From NCBI RefSeq assembly GCF_900104615.1, contig NZ_LT629939.1:1821071-1885070 (forward strand): a stretch of DNA of 64,000 bases. The letters are read 5' to 3'. The DNA comes from Merdimmobilis hominis. GTDB lineage: Bacteria; Bacillota; Clostridia; Oscillospirales; Ruminococcaceae. A model generated the notes under the pieces. The model saw only the letters and a list, made by a program, of their open reading frames with translations, had not been told where the DNA came from and searched no databases. The translations under genes and the position numbers were made by a program. Below, in pieces: positions 1 through 8,272 of this stretch. Position 1 is the stretch's first letter. Each line of letters opens with the position of its first letter.

Positions 1-488
1 GAGGTGAACCCGGCGGCCAGCGCCGTCTCCACCAGCAGGCGGGCATCCACGCACCGGTGGCGCAGCTGGACCGGGCGCTCCACCCCTTCCATCACCTGGC
101 GGCAGCCCGAAACCCCATGGGCAGTGACCGGGAACCCCTCCTGGGCGGAATGGCCCAGCCGCCGGGAGTCCTCAACGAGCCGCTGGGCGGCAGATAGATC
201 CCCCTTGTTGGTGGCGCTGTCGGTGATGGCGGTGAGGAGGTCCGCCTGGCCTTCCCGCACCTGGCACTTCATCAGGGCGATCTGTTCCTCGGGGAGGACC
301 ACGCCGCCACGGGGCTGGGTCAGCACACGGCCCTTTTCCACCGCCCGTGCAAGAACGGTGGAAAATTGTTTGCTTGCAGGCAGGGATTTCTGCCAATCGA
401 AGGCGTTTTGCAAATCGATGGCCCCAGCTGGCTGCTGGAAGAATACCTCCTTGCGCTGTGCTAAAAAAGTTTCTTCGGTCAGTTTCAT
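1..488 (-). CDS. glmE: Glutamate mutase (methylaspartate mutase) epsilon subunit, N-terminal part, cut by window edge
   Basis: An open frame of 162 codons runs from an ATG at 488 off the left edge without a stop. The translation has the N-terminal layout of the cobalamin-dependent glutamate mutase E subunit: a QPRGGV segment near residue 58, a GFPVTAHGV segment near 117, and RHRCVDARLL then AGFTS near the edge, matching the family's RHGTPDARLL and GGFTS. The enzyme rearranges L-glutamate to 3-methylaspartate in anaerobic glutamate fermentation. A good ribosome binding site (AAGGAG, 11 bases upstream) fixes the start. The RHG to RHR change in the conserved segment is unusual, so a divergent paralog is possible. 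The partner S subunit is not in the window. Confidence 0.78.
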   Translation of the reverse strand, partial: MKLTEETFLAQRKEVFFQQPAGAIDLQNAFDWQKSLPASKQFSTVLARAVEKGRVLTQPRGGVVLPEEQIALMKCQVREGQADLLTAITDSATNKGDLSAAQRLVEDSRRLGHSAQEGFPVTAHGVSGCRQVMEGVERPVQLRHRCVDARLLVETALAAGFT

Positions 489-537
489 CCCAGTTCAGCT
501 CCTTTTCCCTGCATAATGCAATTTTTTGGTTTGTTTC

Positions 538-566
538 ATGATACCCTGCCCTGTGCCCTTTGTCAA
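538..566 (-). promoter_or_regulatory. Sigma-A promoter of the glutamate mutase gene
   Basis: On the minus strand TTGACA (566-561) and TATCAT (543-538) are separated by exactly 17 bases, about 50 bases upstream of the ATG at 488. No cobalamin riboswitch-like structure is recognisable in the short leader. Confidence 0.6.
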
Positions 567-670
567 CCGGACCGGCCTTCATTGGCAGGTTAACCGCCCC
601 CAGCATAGCCTAGTAGGGTAGGGGACTGTCTCTCCCTACAGCAAATGAAAGAATCGAGGCGTTTGTTGCA

Positions 671-913
671 ATGATACCAGAACCTATGACAATGAACCTG
701 TTGGCCATTGGCCAGCGGGGCCGGGTGGCAGAATTGACCGCCGCCGGCATACAGCGAAGGCGGATGCTGGACCTTGGCCTTGTGGAAGGCACCCAGGTGG
801 AGGCGGTTCACAAGAGCCCGGCTGGGGATCCGGTGGCGTATCTGGTGCGGGGGGCGCTGATCGCCCTGCGGGATGAAGATGCGGGGCGGGTGCTGCTCGT
901 CCCAGAACCATAA
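671..913 (+). CDS. feoA: Ferrous iron transport protein FeoA
   Basis: The protein has 80 residues, the usual FeoA size, and is a single SH3-like FeoA domain. Visible family marks are LLAIGQRGRVAEL near the N-terminus, the RRRMLDLGLVEGTQVE segment in the middle, and an ending that returns to a beta strand before feoB. FeoA is a small cytoplasmic partner of the FeoB transporter. It lies 14 bases upstream of feoB, so the two are almost certainly co-transcribed. The start is uncertain: ATG 671 has a weak GAGG site, and internal ATGs at 686 and 692 are possible. No clear Fur box was seen upstream. Confidence 0.88.
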   Translation: MIPEPMTMNLLAIGQRGRVAELTAAGIQRRRMLDLGLVEGTQVEAVHKSPAGDPVAYLVRGALIALRDEDAGRVLLVPEP

Positions 914-927
914 GGGGGAGGATCGCA

Positions 928-3066
928 ATGGGTTTAACCAATCAATCCACCGGGGCGGCGGTGCTGGGGGATACCCTCTGCATCGAAAAGGGGGAGAACC
1001 AGCGGGTGATCGCCCTGGCCGGAAACCCCAACGTGGGGAAAAGCACAGTCTTTAACGCCTTGACCGGCTTGAACCAGCACACTGGCAACTGGCCGGGCAA
1101 GACGGTTGCCAATGCCCAGGGTGCCTGCCGCCACAAGGGGAAAGATTACATTTTGGTGGATCTGCCGGGGACATATTCCCTCCTGGCCAGCTCGGTGGAG
1201 GAGGAGGTAGCCCGGGATTTCCTCTGCTTCGGCTGTGCGGATGCCGCTGTGGTGGTGGTGGACGCCACCTGTTTGGAACGGAACCTCAACCTGGTGCTCC
1301 AAACCCTGGAGATCACCCAGCGGGTGGTGGTCTGCCTCAACCTGATGGATGAGGCGGAGAAGAAGGGAATCCAGGTGGACTTGGAGGAACTCTCCCTCCA
1401 GTTGGGGGTGCCGGTGGTGGCCACCAGCGCCCGGTCCGGGAAAGGGCTGGAGGAGTTGATGGATCAGGTGGAAGCCATCGCCTTCAGGGAGAAAAAGACA
1501 TATCGGGTCAAGGTGGACTACGGCCCCCAGTTGGAAGAAGCCATCTCCCTGCTGGAGCCAGCGGTCGCTAAGGTCCAGGACGCCATTGACAGCCGGTGGC
1601 TTGCCCTGCGCCTCCTGGATGGAGAGGAGAAGCTGTTGGCCGCCGCCCAAGCCCGCCTGGGATTTGACCTGCGGGGGGACCTCGAAGTGAAAAAAGCCCT
1701 GGAAGAGGCAAAGAAATGCCTTGGCGGGGGAGATATCGACCGGGAAGGGCTTATCGACCGAATCACCCAGAGCTTAATCCAGCGGGCAGAAACCATCAGC
1801 CACTTCTCCATCCGGGAGGAAAAACCAGGCTACGGCCCCCGGGACCGGGCCATCGACCGGTTTTTGACCTCCAAGGCCACCGGCATCCCGGTGATGCTGC
1901 TTCTGCTGGGGGTGGTGTTCTACCTGACTATCGCCGGGGCCAACCTGCCTAGCCAATGGCTCTCCTCTCTGTTTGGCTGGTTGGAGGGGGCAGCTTCCGC
2001 CTGGCTGCTGGAAATCGGCACCCCGGCTTGGCTGCACAGCCTGCTGACTGAGGGAATCCTGCGCACTTTGGGGTGGGTGATCTCGGTGATGCTGCCGCCC
2101 ATGGCCATCTTCTTCCCCATGTTTACCCTGCTGGAGGATTCCGGTTACCTGCCGCGAATCGCCTTTAACCTGGACCGCTGTTTTAAAAAAGCAGGCGCCC
2201 ATGGAAAGCAGGCGCTTACTACTTGTATGGGATTCGGATGCAATGCCTGTGGGGTGATCGGCTGCCGGATCATCGAGTCCCCCCGGGAGCGGCTTATCGC
2301 CATTTTGACCAACAATTTTGTCCCCTGCAACGGCCGGTTCCCGACGCTGATTGCAATTATCACCATGTTTTTTGCCGGATCAGGGGGGCTGCATTCCCTG
2401 TGGAGCGCCCTCCTTCTGGTAGGGCTCATTATACTAAGTGTATTTTTAACTCTAATAATATCAAAATTGCTGTCCAAAACCGTCCTCAAGGGGATGCCAT
2501 CCTCCTTTGTGCTGGAGATGCCCCCCTACCGCCGCCCCCAGATCGGGCAGGTGATTATCCGCTCCGTTTTCGACCGCACCTTGTTTGTACTGGGGCGGGC
2601 AGTGGCAGTGGCCTTGCCGGCCGGCGTGATCATCTGGCTAATGGCCAACCTGACTTGGGGTGGGGAGAGCCTTCTCGCCCTCTGTGCCGGGTTTCTGGAC
2701 CCCTTCGCCCGGTTGATCGGGTTGGATGGGGTGATTCTCATCGCCTTTCTGCTGGGCTTCCCAGCCAATGAGATTGTAATCCCCATCATCATCATGGCCT
2801 ACCTCTCCACTGGTTCCTTGTTGGAACTGGGGGATTTGGCCCAGCTGCACAGCCTGCTGATCGACCACGGCTGGACCTGGGTGACTGCCCTGTGCACCAT
2901 GTTGTTTTCGCTGATGCACTTCCCCTGCGGCACTACCTGCTGGACTATCCGCAAGGAGACAGGGAGTTGGAAGTGGACGGCTGTAGCGTTTCTTCTTCCC
3001 ACCCTGACCGGCATCGCCGTATGCTTTACTGTGGCTACTGGCGCGAGGCTCCTGGGGCTTGCTTAA
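928..3066 (+). CDS. feoB: Ferrous iron transport protein B (FeoB GTPase-permease)
   Basis: The 712-residue protein has the two-part FeoB layout. The N-terminal G domain shows G1 GNPNVGKST (residues 32-40), G3 DLPGTYSL near 78, and G4 NLMD. It is followed by a helical linker and a membrane part with Gate motifs and about ten hydrophobic segments, including the conserved GFGCNACGV segment and the late HFPCGTTC segment. It imports Fe2+ across the cytoplasmic membrane. GGGGGAGG sits 8 bases before the ATG. A strong terminator follows directly, so feoAB is a two-gene unit with no FeoC. Confidence 0.96.
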   Translation: MGLTNQSTGAAVLGDTLCIEKGENQRVIALAGNPNVGKSTVFNALTGLNQHTGNWPGKTVANAQGACRHKGKDYILVDLPGTYSLLASSVEEEVARDFLCFGCADAAVVVVDATCLERNLNLVLQTLEITQRVVVCLNLMDEAEKKGIQVDLEELSLQLGVPVVATSARSGKGLEELMDQVEAIAFREKKTYRVKVDYGPQLEEAISLLEPAVAKVQDAIDSRWLALRLLDGEEKLLAAAQARLGFDLRGDLEVKKALEEAKKCLGGGDIDREGLIDRITQSLIQRAETISHFSIREEKPGYGPRDRAIDRFLTSKATGIPVMLLLLGVVFYLTIAGANLPSQWLSSLFGWLEGAASAWLLEIGTPAWLHSLLTEGILRTLGWVISVMLPPMAIFFPMFTLLEDSGYLPRIAFNLDRCFKKAGAHGKQALTTCMGFGCNACGVIGCRIIESPRERLIAILTNNFVPCNGRFPTLIAIITMFFAGSGGLHSLWSALLLVGLIILSVFLTLIISKLLSKTVLKGMPSSFVLEMPPYRRPQIGQVIIRSVFDRTLFVLGRAVAVALPAGVIIWLMANLTWGGESLLALCAGFLDPFARLIGLDGVILIAFLLGFPANEIVIPIIIMAYLSTGSLLELGDLAQLHSLLIDHGWTWVTALCTMLFSLMHFPCGTTCWTIRKETGSWKWTAVAFLLPTLTGIAVCFTVATGARLLGLA

Positions 3067-3078
3067 ATATGGAAAAAC

Positions 3079-3122
3079 AAGAGGGCGGTCAACCCAGCTG
3101 GGTTGACCGCCCTCTTATTTTT
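3079..3122 (+). terminator. Intrinsic terminator after feoB
   Basis: A perfect stem (3079-3095 with 3100-3116, AGCT loop) is followed by TTATTTTT. The hairpin is symmetrical and also lies at the 3' end of the convergent gene at 3129, so it may serve both strands. Confidence 0.85.
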
Positions 3123-3128
3123 CTGCCC

Positions 3129-3473
3129 TTAGCGGATTGCGTTTTCCAATATCTCCAACAGTTTGTCCCGCTTGAGTATGGAGACCACATATTGGCCGCC
3201 ATCCCGCATGGTCAGCCTTAATCCAGTAGGGATGATTTTGACAATGCCATTGCCGATGTTGCACTTTTCCACCGAAGCCAGGTCCGACAGGTCGAATTCC
3301 AGCCCATTTTCTTTGGCCGTGCCAAGCAGGGTCTTTCCCCGGAAGGCAAACCGTTTGTTGGTCACTTCAAAGATTCCGGGGAGCTGCTGCTTGCCCAGGA
3401 TGCTGTCCGCCCACCAATCCCCTTTGGTTTCATAGACTGTGCACTCATGCTCTTCCAACGCTAAAATTGACAC
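3129..3473 (-). CDS. GRAM/PH-like domain protein of unknown function
   Basis: The 114-residue soluble protein has no signal peptide or membrane segment. Its pattern of short beta strands (GIFEVTNKRFAF, then FDLSDLASVEKC, then GGQYVVSI) ending in a helix (KRDKLLEILENAI) is typical of bacterial GRAM/PH-like domains, where the strand reading 'vTnkRi.f' is characteristic. The start is a GTG supported by AAGGAG 8 bases upstream. It stands alone between convergent feoB and the DEAD-box helicase gene. The domain assignment is by pattern only and no function can be given. Confidence 0.7.
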   Translation of the reverse strand: MSILALEEHECTVYETKGDWWADSILGKQQLPGIFEVTNKRFAFRGKTLLGTAKENGLEFDLSDLASVEKCNIGNGIVKIIPTGLRLTMRDGGQYVVSILKRDKLLEILENAIR

Positions 3474-3493
3474 AAAACCAACTCCTTATCCTT

Positions 3494-3522
3494 AAATAAA
3501 CAATTTGACAATCTTGTGTCAA
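3494..3522 (-). promoter_or_regulatory. Promoter with inverted repeat upstream of the PH-like gene
   Basis: Minus-strand TTGACA (3522-3517) lies 17 bases from TTATTT (3499-3494). The -35 is one arm of a 6-bp inverted repeat, TTGACA-N6-TGTCAA (3505-3522), so a repressor could bind here. The -10 is poor. Confidence 0.4.
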
Positions 3523-3612
3523 GTATACTGCTTGAAAGGCAGAATTTCCAGGAATTTTCCAAAAAGCCTGGAAATTGTAAGAAATGGCCCTGGATCCCCG
3601 CCTTGCAACAAA

Positions 3613-3646
3613 CAAAAATCCCCGAGGCTTCGGCCCTGGGGATTTT
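3613..3646 (-). terminator. Intrinsic terminator of DEAD-box helicase 1
   Basis: On the minus strand a stem AAAATCCCC...GGGGATTTT with a short CGAA-containing loop ends in a T-rich run, starting just after the stop codon of the gene at 3651. Confidence 0.75.
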
Positions 3647-3650
3647 GTAT

Positions 3651-5363
3651 TTAATCTTCGCTGGAATATTTCTTTTTCCAGCCTCCGTCCCGGCTAGATT
3701 TGCGGGGCAGGCGGTCATACCGCTTTTCTCCGGAGAACCCGCCCCGATCGCCGTAGGGACGGCGGGGGCCGCGGTCTTCATACAGCCGGACCGCCACCTT
3801 GCGGCCGTTAATCTTGCATCCATTCAGGCTTTGGATGGCTTCGTCCCGGCTATCCTGGGGGACTTCCACGGTGGTGTAGGTGTCGTGGATCTCAATTTTT
3901 CCGATCTGGTGGCCCTCCAGGTTGGTGCGCTCCACCATGGCTCCAACGATGTAGTTGGGGGCCATGCCCTGCTGGCGGCCTGCGGAAAGGTGCAGCCGGG
4001 CCATAAAGCTGGAATCCCGGCGGGGGCGGTCGGAGACCACAATGTCGTTGACCGCCTCGATGTCGGGGCGCTCCTTTTCCAAAACCATGGAGAGGGCGGC
4101 GGCGGCCACCTGCTCTGGGGTGTAGCCGCTGGCACATAGGGCTTCCGCCTGCTCCAGGTAAGAGGAGAGGTCGGCGGTGTCCATCACCTCTTTGATCCGG
4201 CTGAGGAACTGGGTAGAGCGGCTCTCCAAGATGGATTCCGGGGTGGGGACCTTCATCACCGGGATCTTTGCCCCAGTGACCTTCTGGATGTCAAACAGCT
4301 CGTACATCTGCTTGCGTCCGCTGAAGATGGTGAAAGCCCGGCCGTTTTTACCTGCCCGGCCGGTCCGGCCGATGCGGTGGATGTAATACTCCGCATTTTG
4401 GGGGATGTCAAAGTTGAATACAGCGTCCACATCGTCTACGTCGATGCCTCGGGCGGCCACGTCGGTGGCGATGAGGATGGAGACCCGGCGGGACTTGAAC
4501 CGGTCCATGACCTGAGTTCGGGCCGACTGCTTCATATCCCCGTGGAGGACTTCACAACCGATACCGGCGTTGTTCAGGTACTCGCCCAGCTGTTCCACCA
4601 TGCTTTTGGTGTTGCAGAAGATGATGGAAAGGGCGGGCTGATGAAATTCCAGCAGGAGGCGCAGGGCGTCCATTTTTCGGCCCTGGGGCACGTTGTAGGC
4701 GGTCTGCTCCACCGTATCGATGGTGCGGGTGTCCTTGCGGATCTCCACCATCTCCGGGTCGGTCTGGAATTCCCGGGTGATGGCCAGAATGGCCGGGGGC
4801 ATGGTGGCGGAGAACAGCACCGTCTGCCGCTCCTGGGGGATGTCTTTGAGGATGGTCTCGATATCCTCCCGGAAGCCCATGTTGAGCATTTCATCGGCCT
4901 CATCCAGGATGATCATTTTGAGATGATCCAGCTTGAGGGTGCGCCGGCGCATGTGGTCCATGACCCGGCCGGGGGTGCCGATGACGATGTTGGCGCCTTT
5001 TTTGAGCAGGAACAGCTGTTTCTCAATGGGCTGGCCGCCATAGACTGGCACCGCTTTGATGCCCGGCTTGTATTTGGAGAACTTGCGGATCTCCTGGCAG
5101 GACTGCATGGCCAGTTCCCGGGTGGGGGAGAGAACCAGCACCTGGACATGCTCTTCCTCTGGGTCGATCCGTTCCACAGCAGGGATGCCGAAGGCAGCGG
5201 TCTTGCCGGTACCGGTGTGGGAGCGGCCGATGACATCCCGCCCGGCCAGAACTAAGGGGATGCTCTTTTCTTGGATTTCAGTGGGGGCTTCAAAGCCCAT
5301 TTCGGTGATGGCGCGGACGATCTCGTCCGAGATGCCGAGGGAGGAAAACTGGGATTCTGTCAT
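3651..5363 (-). CDS. DEAD-box ATP-dependent RNA helicase with C-terminal DbpA-type RNA-binding domain
   Basis: The 570-residue protein carries the full DEAD-box set in order: Q motif GFEAPTEIQ (23-31), motif I SHTGTGKT (48-55), PTRELA, TPGR, DEAD within ILDEADEML, SAT, and HRIGRTGR in the second RecA domain. After about residue 450 there is a DbpA/CsdA-like RNA-binding domain (NYIVGAMVERTNL, then a KVAVRLYEDR strand), then a short basic RGG-like tail. CshA/DeaD-type helicases act in rRNA maturation and mRNA turnover, often in the cold. The histidine in SHTGTGKT, where most members have AQTGTGKT, is a small oddity. AGAGG lies 6 bases before the ATG. The leader contains a terminator (see 5392-5421), suggesting attenuation. 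Confidence 0.95.
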   Translation of the reverse strand: MTESQFSSLGISDEIVRAITEMGFEAPTEIQEKSIPLVLAGRDVIGRSHTGTGKTAAFGIPAVERIDPEEEHVQVLVLSPTRELAMQSCQEIRKFSKYKPGIKAVPVYGGQPIEKQLFLLKKGANIVIGTPGRVMDHMRRRTLKLDHLKMIILDEADEMLNMGFREDIETILKDIPQERQTVLFSATMPPAILAITREFQTDPEMVEIRKDTRTIDTVEQTAYNVPQGRKMDALRLLLEFHQPALSIIFCNTKSMVEQLGEYLNNAGIGCEVLHGDMKQSARTQVMDRFKSRRVSILIATDVAARGIDVDDVDAVFNFDIPQNAEYYIHRIGRTGRAGKNGRAFTIFSGRKQMYELFDIQKVTGAKIPVMKVPTPESILESRSTQFLSRIKEVMDTADLSSYLEQAEALCASGYTPEQVAAAALSMVLEKERPDIEAVNDIVVSDRPRRDSSFMARLHLSAGRQQGMAPNYIVGAMVERTNLEGHQIGKIEIHDTYTTVEVPQDSRDEAIQSLNGCKINGRKVAVRLYEDRGPRRPYGDRGGFSGEKRYDRLPRKSSRDGGWKKKYSSED

Positions 5364-5391
5364 GAAAAACCTCTTTCAAAATTCACTCAAC

Positions 5392-5421
5392 AAAAAAACG
5401 AGGAATGAACATCCTCGTTTT
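5392..5421 (-). terminator. Leader terminator (attenuator candidate) before DEAD-box helicase 1
   Basis: Minus-strand stem AAAACGAGGA / TCCTCGTTTT with a 7-base loop is followed by a run of seven T (5398-5392). It lies between a consensus promoter (5451-5479) and the helicase start (5363). It could end transcription from the upstream methyltransferase gene, but it also lies inside the helicase leader. Confidence 0.75.
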
Positions 5422-5450
5422 CAGGGTTGCTATTCATATACTATTTTATA

Positions 5451-5479
5451 ATAATACCACAGAGGTAACGGGATGTCAA
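5451..5479 (-). promoter_or_regulatory. Sigma-A promoter for DEAD-box helicase 1
   Basis: TTGACA (5479-5474) and TATTAT (5456-5451) are separated by 17 bases on the minus strand. The predicted start is near 5444, giving a leader of about 80 bases that contains the hairpin at 5395-5421. Confidence 0.7.
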
Positions 5480-5514
5480 TTGATTCGCCAAATTTTTCCA
5501 AAATATAAACGGCC

Positions 5515-6684
5515 CTACTCTTCCACCTGGATCAGCTTGCGCAGGGTGGGGGAAACGTGAAGCCACCGGCAGACGGCATCGTACTCGGCCAGGCGGCGGG
5601 AACGCTCCTTCTGGGGGAGGGGCTTCTTTCCTTTGACGGCCCGGATCATCAGATTTTTGGGGGTGTTCTCTGGGTCGATGAATTCCACGATCTGCACCTC
5701 ATACCCCAGGGCCTCCAGCAGGCGGCTGCGCAGGGCGTCGGTGGAGAGCTCACACAGACGCTGCCGCAGGATGGGGTAACCGGTGAGGAAGGAGAGGTCG
5801 GGGCACTCCAGCTGCTCTGCCAATTCGTGGTGGCAACAGGGGGAGGAGAGGATGATCTTACAGCCCCACCGCACCGCGCCCGCCAGCACGATGTCGGTGG
5901 CGGTGTTGCAGGCGTGGAGGCTGATAACCATATCCACTGGGAAGTCCGGGTTGTACTGGAGGATATCCCCCTGCAAAAAGGTCAGGCCATGGAGGCCCAG
6001 GTTTTCCGCCACAGCGTTGCAGCGGGCGATGACATCCGCTTTTAAATCCACCCCGGTGACGTGGACCTCCCTGTGCTTGATGACCGAGAAATAATGGTGC
6101 ACTGCAAAGGTGAGGTAGCTTTTGCCGCAGCACAGGTCCACAATTTCCAGAGGCCGGCCAGTGGGAAGGCTGCCGGCCACATCGTCGATCAGCTCCAAAA
6201 ACCGGTTGATCTGCTTGAATTTATCCCGCATCCGGGGGATGACCCTTCCTTCCCGGTCCATGATGCCCAGCTCCTGCAAAAAAGGGATGGGCTTGTTGTC
6301 AGGCAGGAAGCGGGTTTTGTCCCGGTTGTGTTCCTGGAGGGGGGCAGGGCCGGCTTCCCGAATGTTGTTGTGGATGAGAAGGCTCTTTTTCCCCACCTTC
6401 ACCTCGCAATCCCCGCCGGTGGTGAGAATGTTGCACTGGCGGAAATTTTGTTCCAACTCCCCGCAGAGGAGGGCGGGTGCCTCCTCTGGGGGAAGGTTTT
6501 GATGCAGGGCCTTGTTGTCCGCTGGGTAGCGGGTCAGCTGGACCATGGGCTCCCCGTTTTGGGCGAAAAGATGGACCTCCAACCGGAGGATAGCCCGATC
6601 CCGTGGGCGGCTGAATACCATTTTTTTCAAGGTCTGGCCGGAGATAACATGGGTAAATATTTCTTGGACGGGCTGAAAATCCAT
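5515..6684 (-). CDS. Class I SAM-dependent methyltransferase (Methyltransf_32-like)
   Basis: The 389-residue cytoplasmic protein has a poorly recognisable N-terminal third and a Rossmann methyltransferase core. Motif I reads VDLCCGKSYLTF, followed by VTGVDLKADVIARC (the acidic residue that binds SAM) and MVISLHACNTATD (motif IV region). A later SSPCCHHEL segment has clustered Cys and His. These marks fit the Methyltransf_32 family, whose substrates are mostly unknown. AGGAGG precedes the ATG by 4-5 bases. It is transcribed towards the helicase gene but is separated from it by a terminator and a new promoter. The substrate (RNA, protein or small molecule) cannot be told. Confidence 0.82.
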   Translation of the reverse strand: MDFQPVQEIFTHVISGQTLKKMVFSRPRDRAILRLEVHLFAQNGEPMVQLTRYPADNKALHQNLPPEEAPALLCGELEQNFRQCNILTTGGDCEVKVGKKSLLIHNNIREAGPAPLQEHNRDKTRFLPDNKPIPFLQELGIMDREGRVIPRMRDKFKQINRFLELIDDVAGSLPTGRPLEIVDLCCGKSYLTFAVHHYFSVIKHREVHVTGVDLKADVIARCNAVAENLGLHGLTFLQGDILQYNPDFPVDMVISLHACNTATDIVLAGAVRWGCKIILSSPCCHHELAEQLECPDLSFLTGYPILRQRLCELSTDALRSRLLEALGYEVQIVEFIDPENTPKNLMIRAVKGKKPLPQKERSRRLAEYDAVCRWLHVSPTLRKLIQVEE

Positions 6685-7161
6685 GGATGGTTCCTCCTAG
6701 AAAAAGGGCAAAATCCCAGCAGTTGTAGGGCACCCTCGAAATAACTTGACGAGAACGATTTGGAAGTGGGGGCTTCTTATCGAGAGGGATTTCTTCCCCA
6801 ATGGTTGCTTTGCAGCTATTGCAGCAAAAAGTCTGCACGGACTGGAAAAATCCCGATGCCGCTCTGCGGCGGGAGGGGCTTTGCCCCGAGAGGGATTTCT
6901 TCCCTAATGGTTGCTTTGCAACCATTGTAGCACAAATCCACCTCAGAGGGGAGAGGGTTCTGAAGAATCTGAAAAGGGAACAAAAAATTTTCTTTTTTTC
7001 CGTATTTGGGGAAAACCAATCCACAGGGGGCGCAGTTGTGGAGAATCCCTTTTAAATGCAAAGAATCAGTTCCTCTCTCCAAGGAACGTAGGGGTGAAAG
7101 GGGCCGTATGATGGGGATGAAGACCCTGCCAAGAAACCCATCAAAATCAGGAGGTATCGCC
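6685..7161. repeat. Gene-free region with a direct repeat of about 50 bp
   Basis: Two copies of a 50-bp unit lie at 6781-6830 and 6887-6936, 106 bp apart. Both begin CGAGAGGGATTTCTTCCC and continue into AATGGTTGCTTTGCA. In copy 2 the end is a perfect 9-bp inverted repeat (AATGGTTGC/GCAACCATT, 3-base loop); in copy 1 it is imperfect. Both copies are preceded by a GGGGCTT-like segment. This looks like a small interspersed repeat. Nothing else was recognised; a promoter for cotJ should lie in the last 150 bases but no convincing sigma-E boxes were seen. Confidence 0.6.
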
Positions 7162-7374
7162 ATGAGTGATATTACCAACATGCCGCAAGGCTGTGCGCCT
7201 GCCAGCGATCGGATTTTCACCGAATCCCCTCAAGTTTCGCTGGCGATGGCTTATGTCCCCTTCCAGAGATGGTGTCCCACCTATGAGCCGGAAGTTGGAT
7301 TCAACCGCGGGACAATGTTCCCGGAGCTGGATAAGCCCTTTTTGGGAGAGGAGGCCGTAAGCCGTGGAAGATAA
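7162..7374 (+). CDS. cotJA: Spore coat-associated protein CotJA
   Basis: The 70-residue protein has the CotJA signature: AMAYVPFQRW near residues 28-37, then YEPEVGFNRGTMFPELDKPF. The start ATG at 7162 is chosen because AGGAGG lies about 6 bases upstream; the longer frame upstream has no site. CotJA joins the inner spore coat together with CotJC. It overlaps cotJB by 11 bases, so the operon is translationally coupled. In Bacillus subtilis the operon is under sigma-E in the mother cell; this is inferred here from the family. Confidence 0.9.
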   Translation: MSDITNMPQGCAPASDRIFTESPQVSLAMAYVPFQRWCPTYEPEVGFNRGTMFPELDKPFLGEEAVSRGR

Positions 7375-7615
7375 CCGTGAAATGCTGCTGAAGCGGGTCC
7401 AGATTTGCGATTTTATCCTGGTGGAAACCAATGAGTACCTAGATACCCACCCCAACGACCAAGCGGCATTGGACTATTTTAAAAAGTACAATGAAATGCG
7501 CCGCACTGCTGCCAAAGAGTTCACCGAAAAATATGGCCCCTTAAATATGTGGGACTTTGAAGGCGGCAACCGATGGAACTGGGTAGACGATCCCTGGCCA
7601 TGGGAAAAACAGTAA
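7364..7615 (+). CDS. cotJB: Spore coat protein CotJB
   Basis: The 83-residue protein has the family layout of an N-terminal helix (LLKRVQICDFILVETNEYLD), then HPND.AALDYF, and a C-terminal aromatic block ending DDPWPWEKQ. It starts with GTG at 7364, eight bases after a GAGAGGAGG site that lies inside cotJA, and overlaps cotJA by 11 bases. CotJB is the middle gene of the cotJABC coat operon; its biochemical role is not known. Confidence 0.9.
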   Translation: MEDNREMLLKRVQICDFILVETNEYLDTHPNDQAALDYFKKYNEMRRTAAKEFTEKYGPLNMWDFEGGNRWNWVDDPWPWEKQ

Positions 7616-7630
7616 GGGAGGACCGAATGT

Positions 7631-8236
7631 ATGTGGAGTTATAGCAAGAAATTACAGTATCCGGTTAAGATCGAGCGGCCCAACCCCGCTATGGCCAAAG
7701 TGATCATCTCCCAGTTTGGCGGCCCCCACGGTGAATTGGGTGCGGCGACCCGGTATCTTTCCCAGCGGTATTCTATGCCCTATGGAGAGGTCAAAGGGGT
7801 CCTGACCGATATCGGCACCGAAGAACTGGGCCATATGGAGATGGTCAGCGCTATTGTATACCAGCTGACCCGCAATTTGACCCCTGACGAGATCAAGAAG
7901 AGCGGCTTTGATGTCTACTTTGCCGACCACACCACCGGTTTGTATCCCCAGGCAGCTTCCGGCTCCGCTTTCAGCGCCGAGACCCTGGCTTCCACCGGCG
8001 ATGTGATCGCGGATTTGACCGAGGACTTGGCCGCAGAGCAAAAAGCCCGTTTGACCTATGACAACCTGCTGCGCCTGGTGGACGACCCAGATGTCCGGGA
8101 TCCCCTAAAATTCCTGCGGGCGCGGGAACTGGTTCATTTTCAGCGGTTCGGTGAATCGCTCCGCATCGCCCAGGACCACCTGGATGCGAAGAACTTCTAC
8201 GCCTTTAATCCGGCGTTTGACATGCCCAAGAAATAG
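7631..8236 (+). CDS. cotJC: Spore coat protein CotJC, manganese catalase family
   Basis: The 201-residue protein is a ferritin-like four-helix bundle of the Mn-catalase family. Metal ligand segments are visible: GGPHGELGA near residue 35, IGTEELGHMEMVSAIV near 65-80, and the later ARELVHFQRFGESL with a second Glu-His pair. CotJC is a major component of the CotJ coat complex and may break down peroxide in the spore. GGGAGG lies upstream of the ATG at 7631, 15 bases after cotJB. It is followed by a strong terminator. Confidence 0.93.
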   Translation: MWSYSKKLQYPVKIERPNPAMAKVIISQFGGPHGELGAATRYLSQRYSMPYGEVKGVLTDIGTEELGHMEMVSAIVYQLTRNLTPDEIKKSGFDVYFADHTTGLYPQAASGSAFSAETLASTGDVIADLTEDLAAEQKARLTYDNLLRLVDDPDVRDPLKFLRARELVHFQRFGESLRIAQDHLDAKNFYAFNPAFDMPKK

Positions 8237-8272
8237 CGGGTCCGGCTGCCGGAAGAATTGAGTGTTCCCAGC

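Noticed and set aside
489-670. Possible cobalamin riboswitch or Fur box between glmE and feoA
   Set aside because: The region is too short for a cobalamin riboswitch, no B12-box-like sequence was seen, and no 19-bp Fur-type palindrome is evident.
4377-5255. Plus-strand frame of 292 codons opposite the DEAD-box helicase
   Set aside because: Same codon-bias shadow effect; rich in His, Gly and Val, with no ribosome binding site and no recognisable domain.
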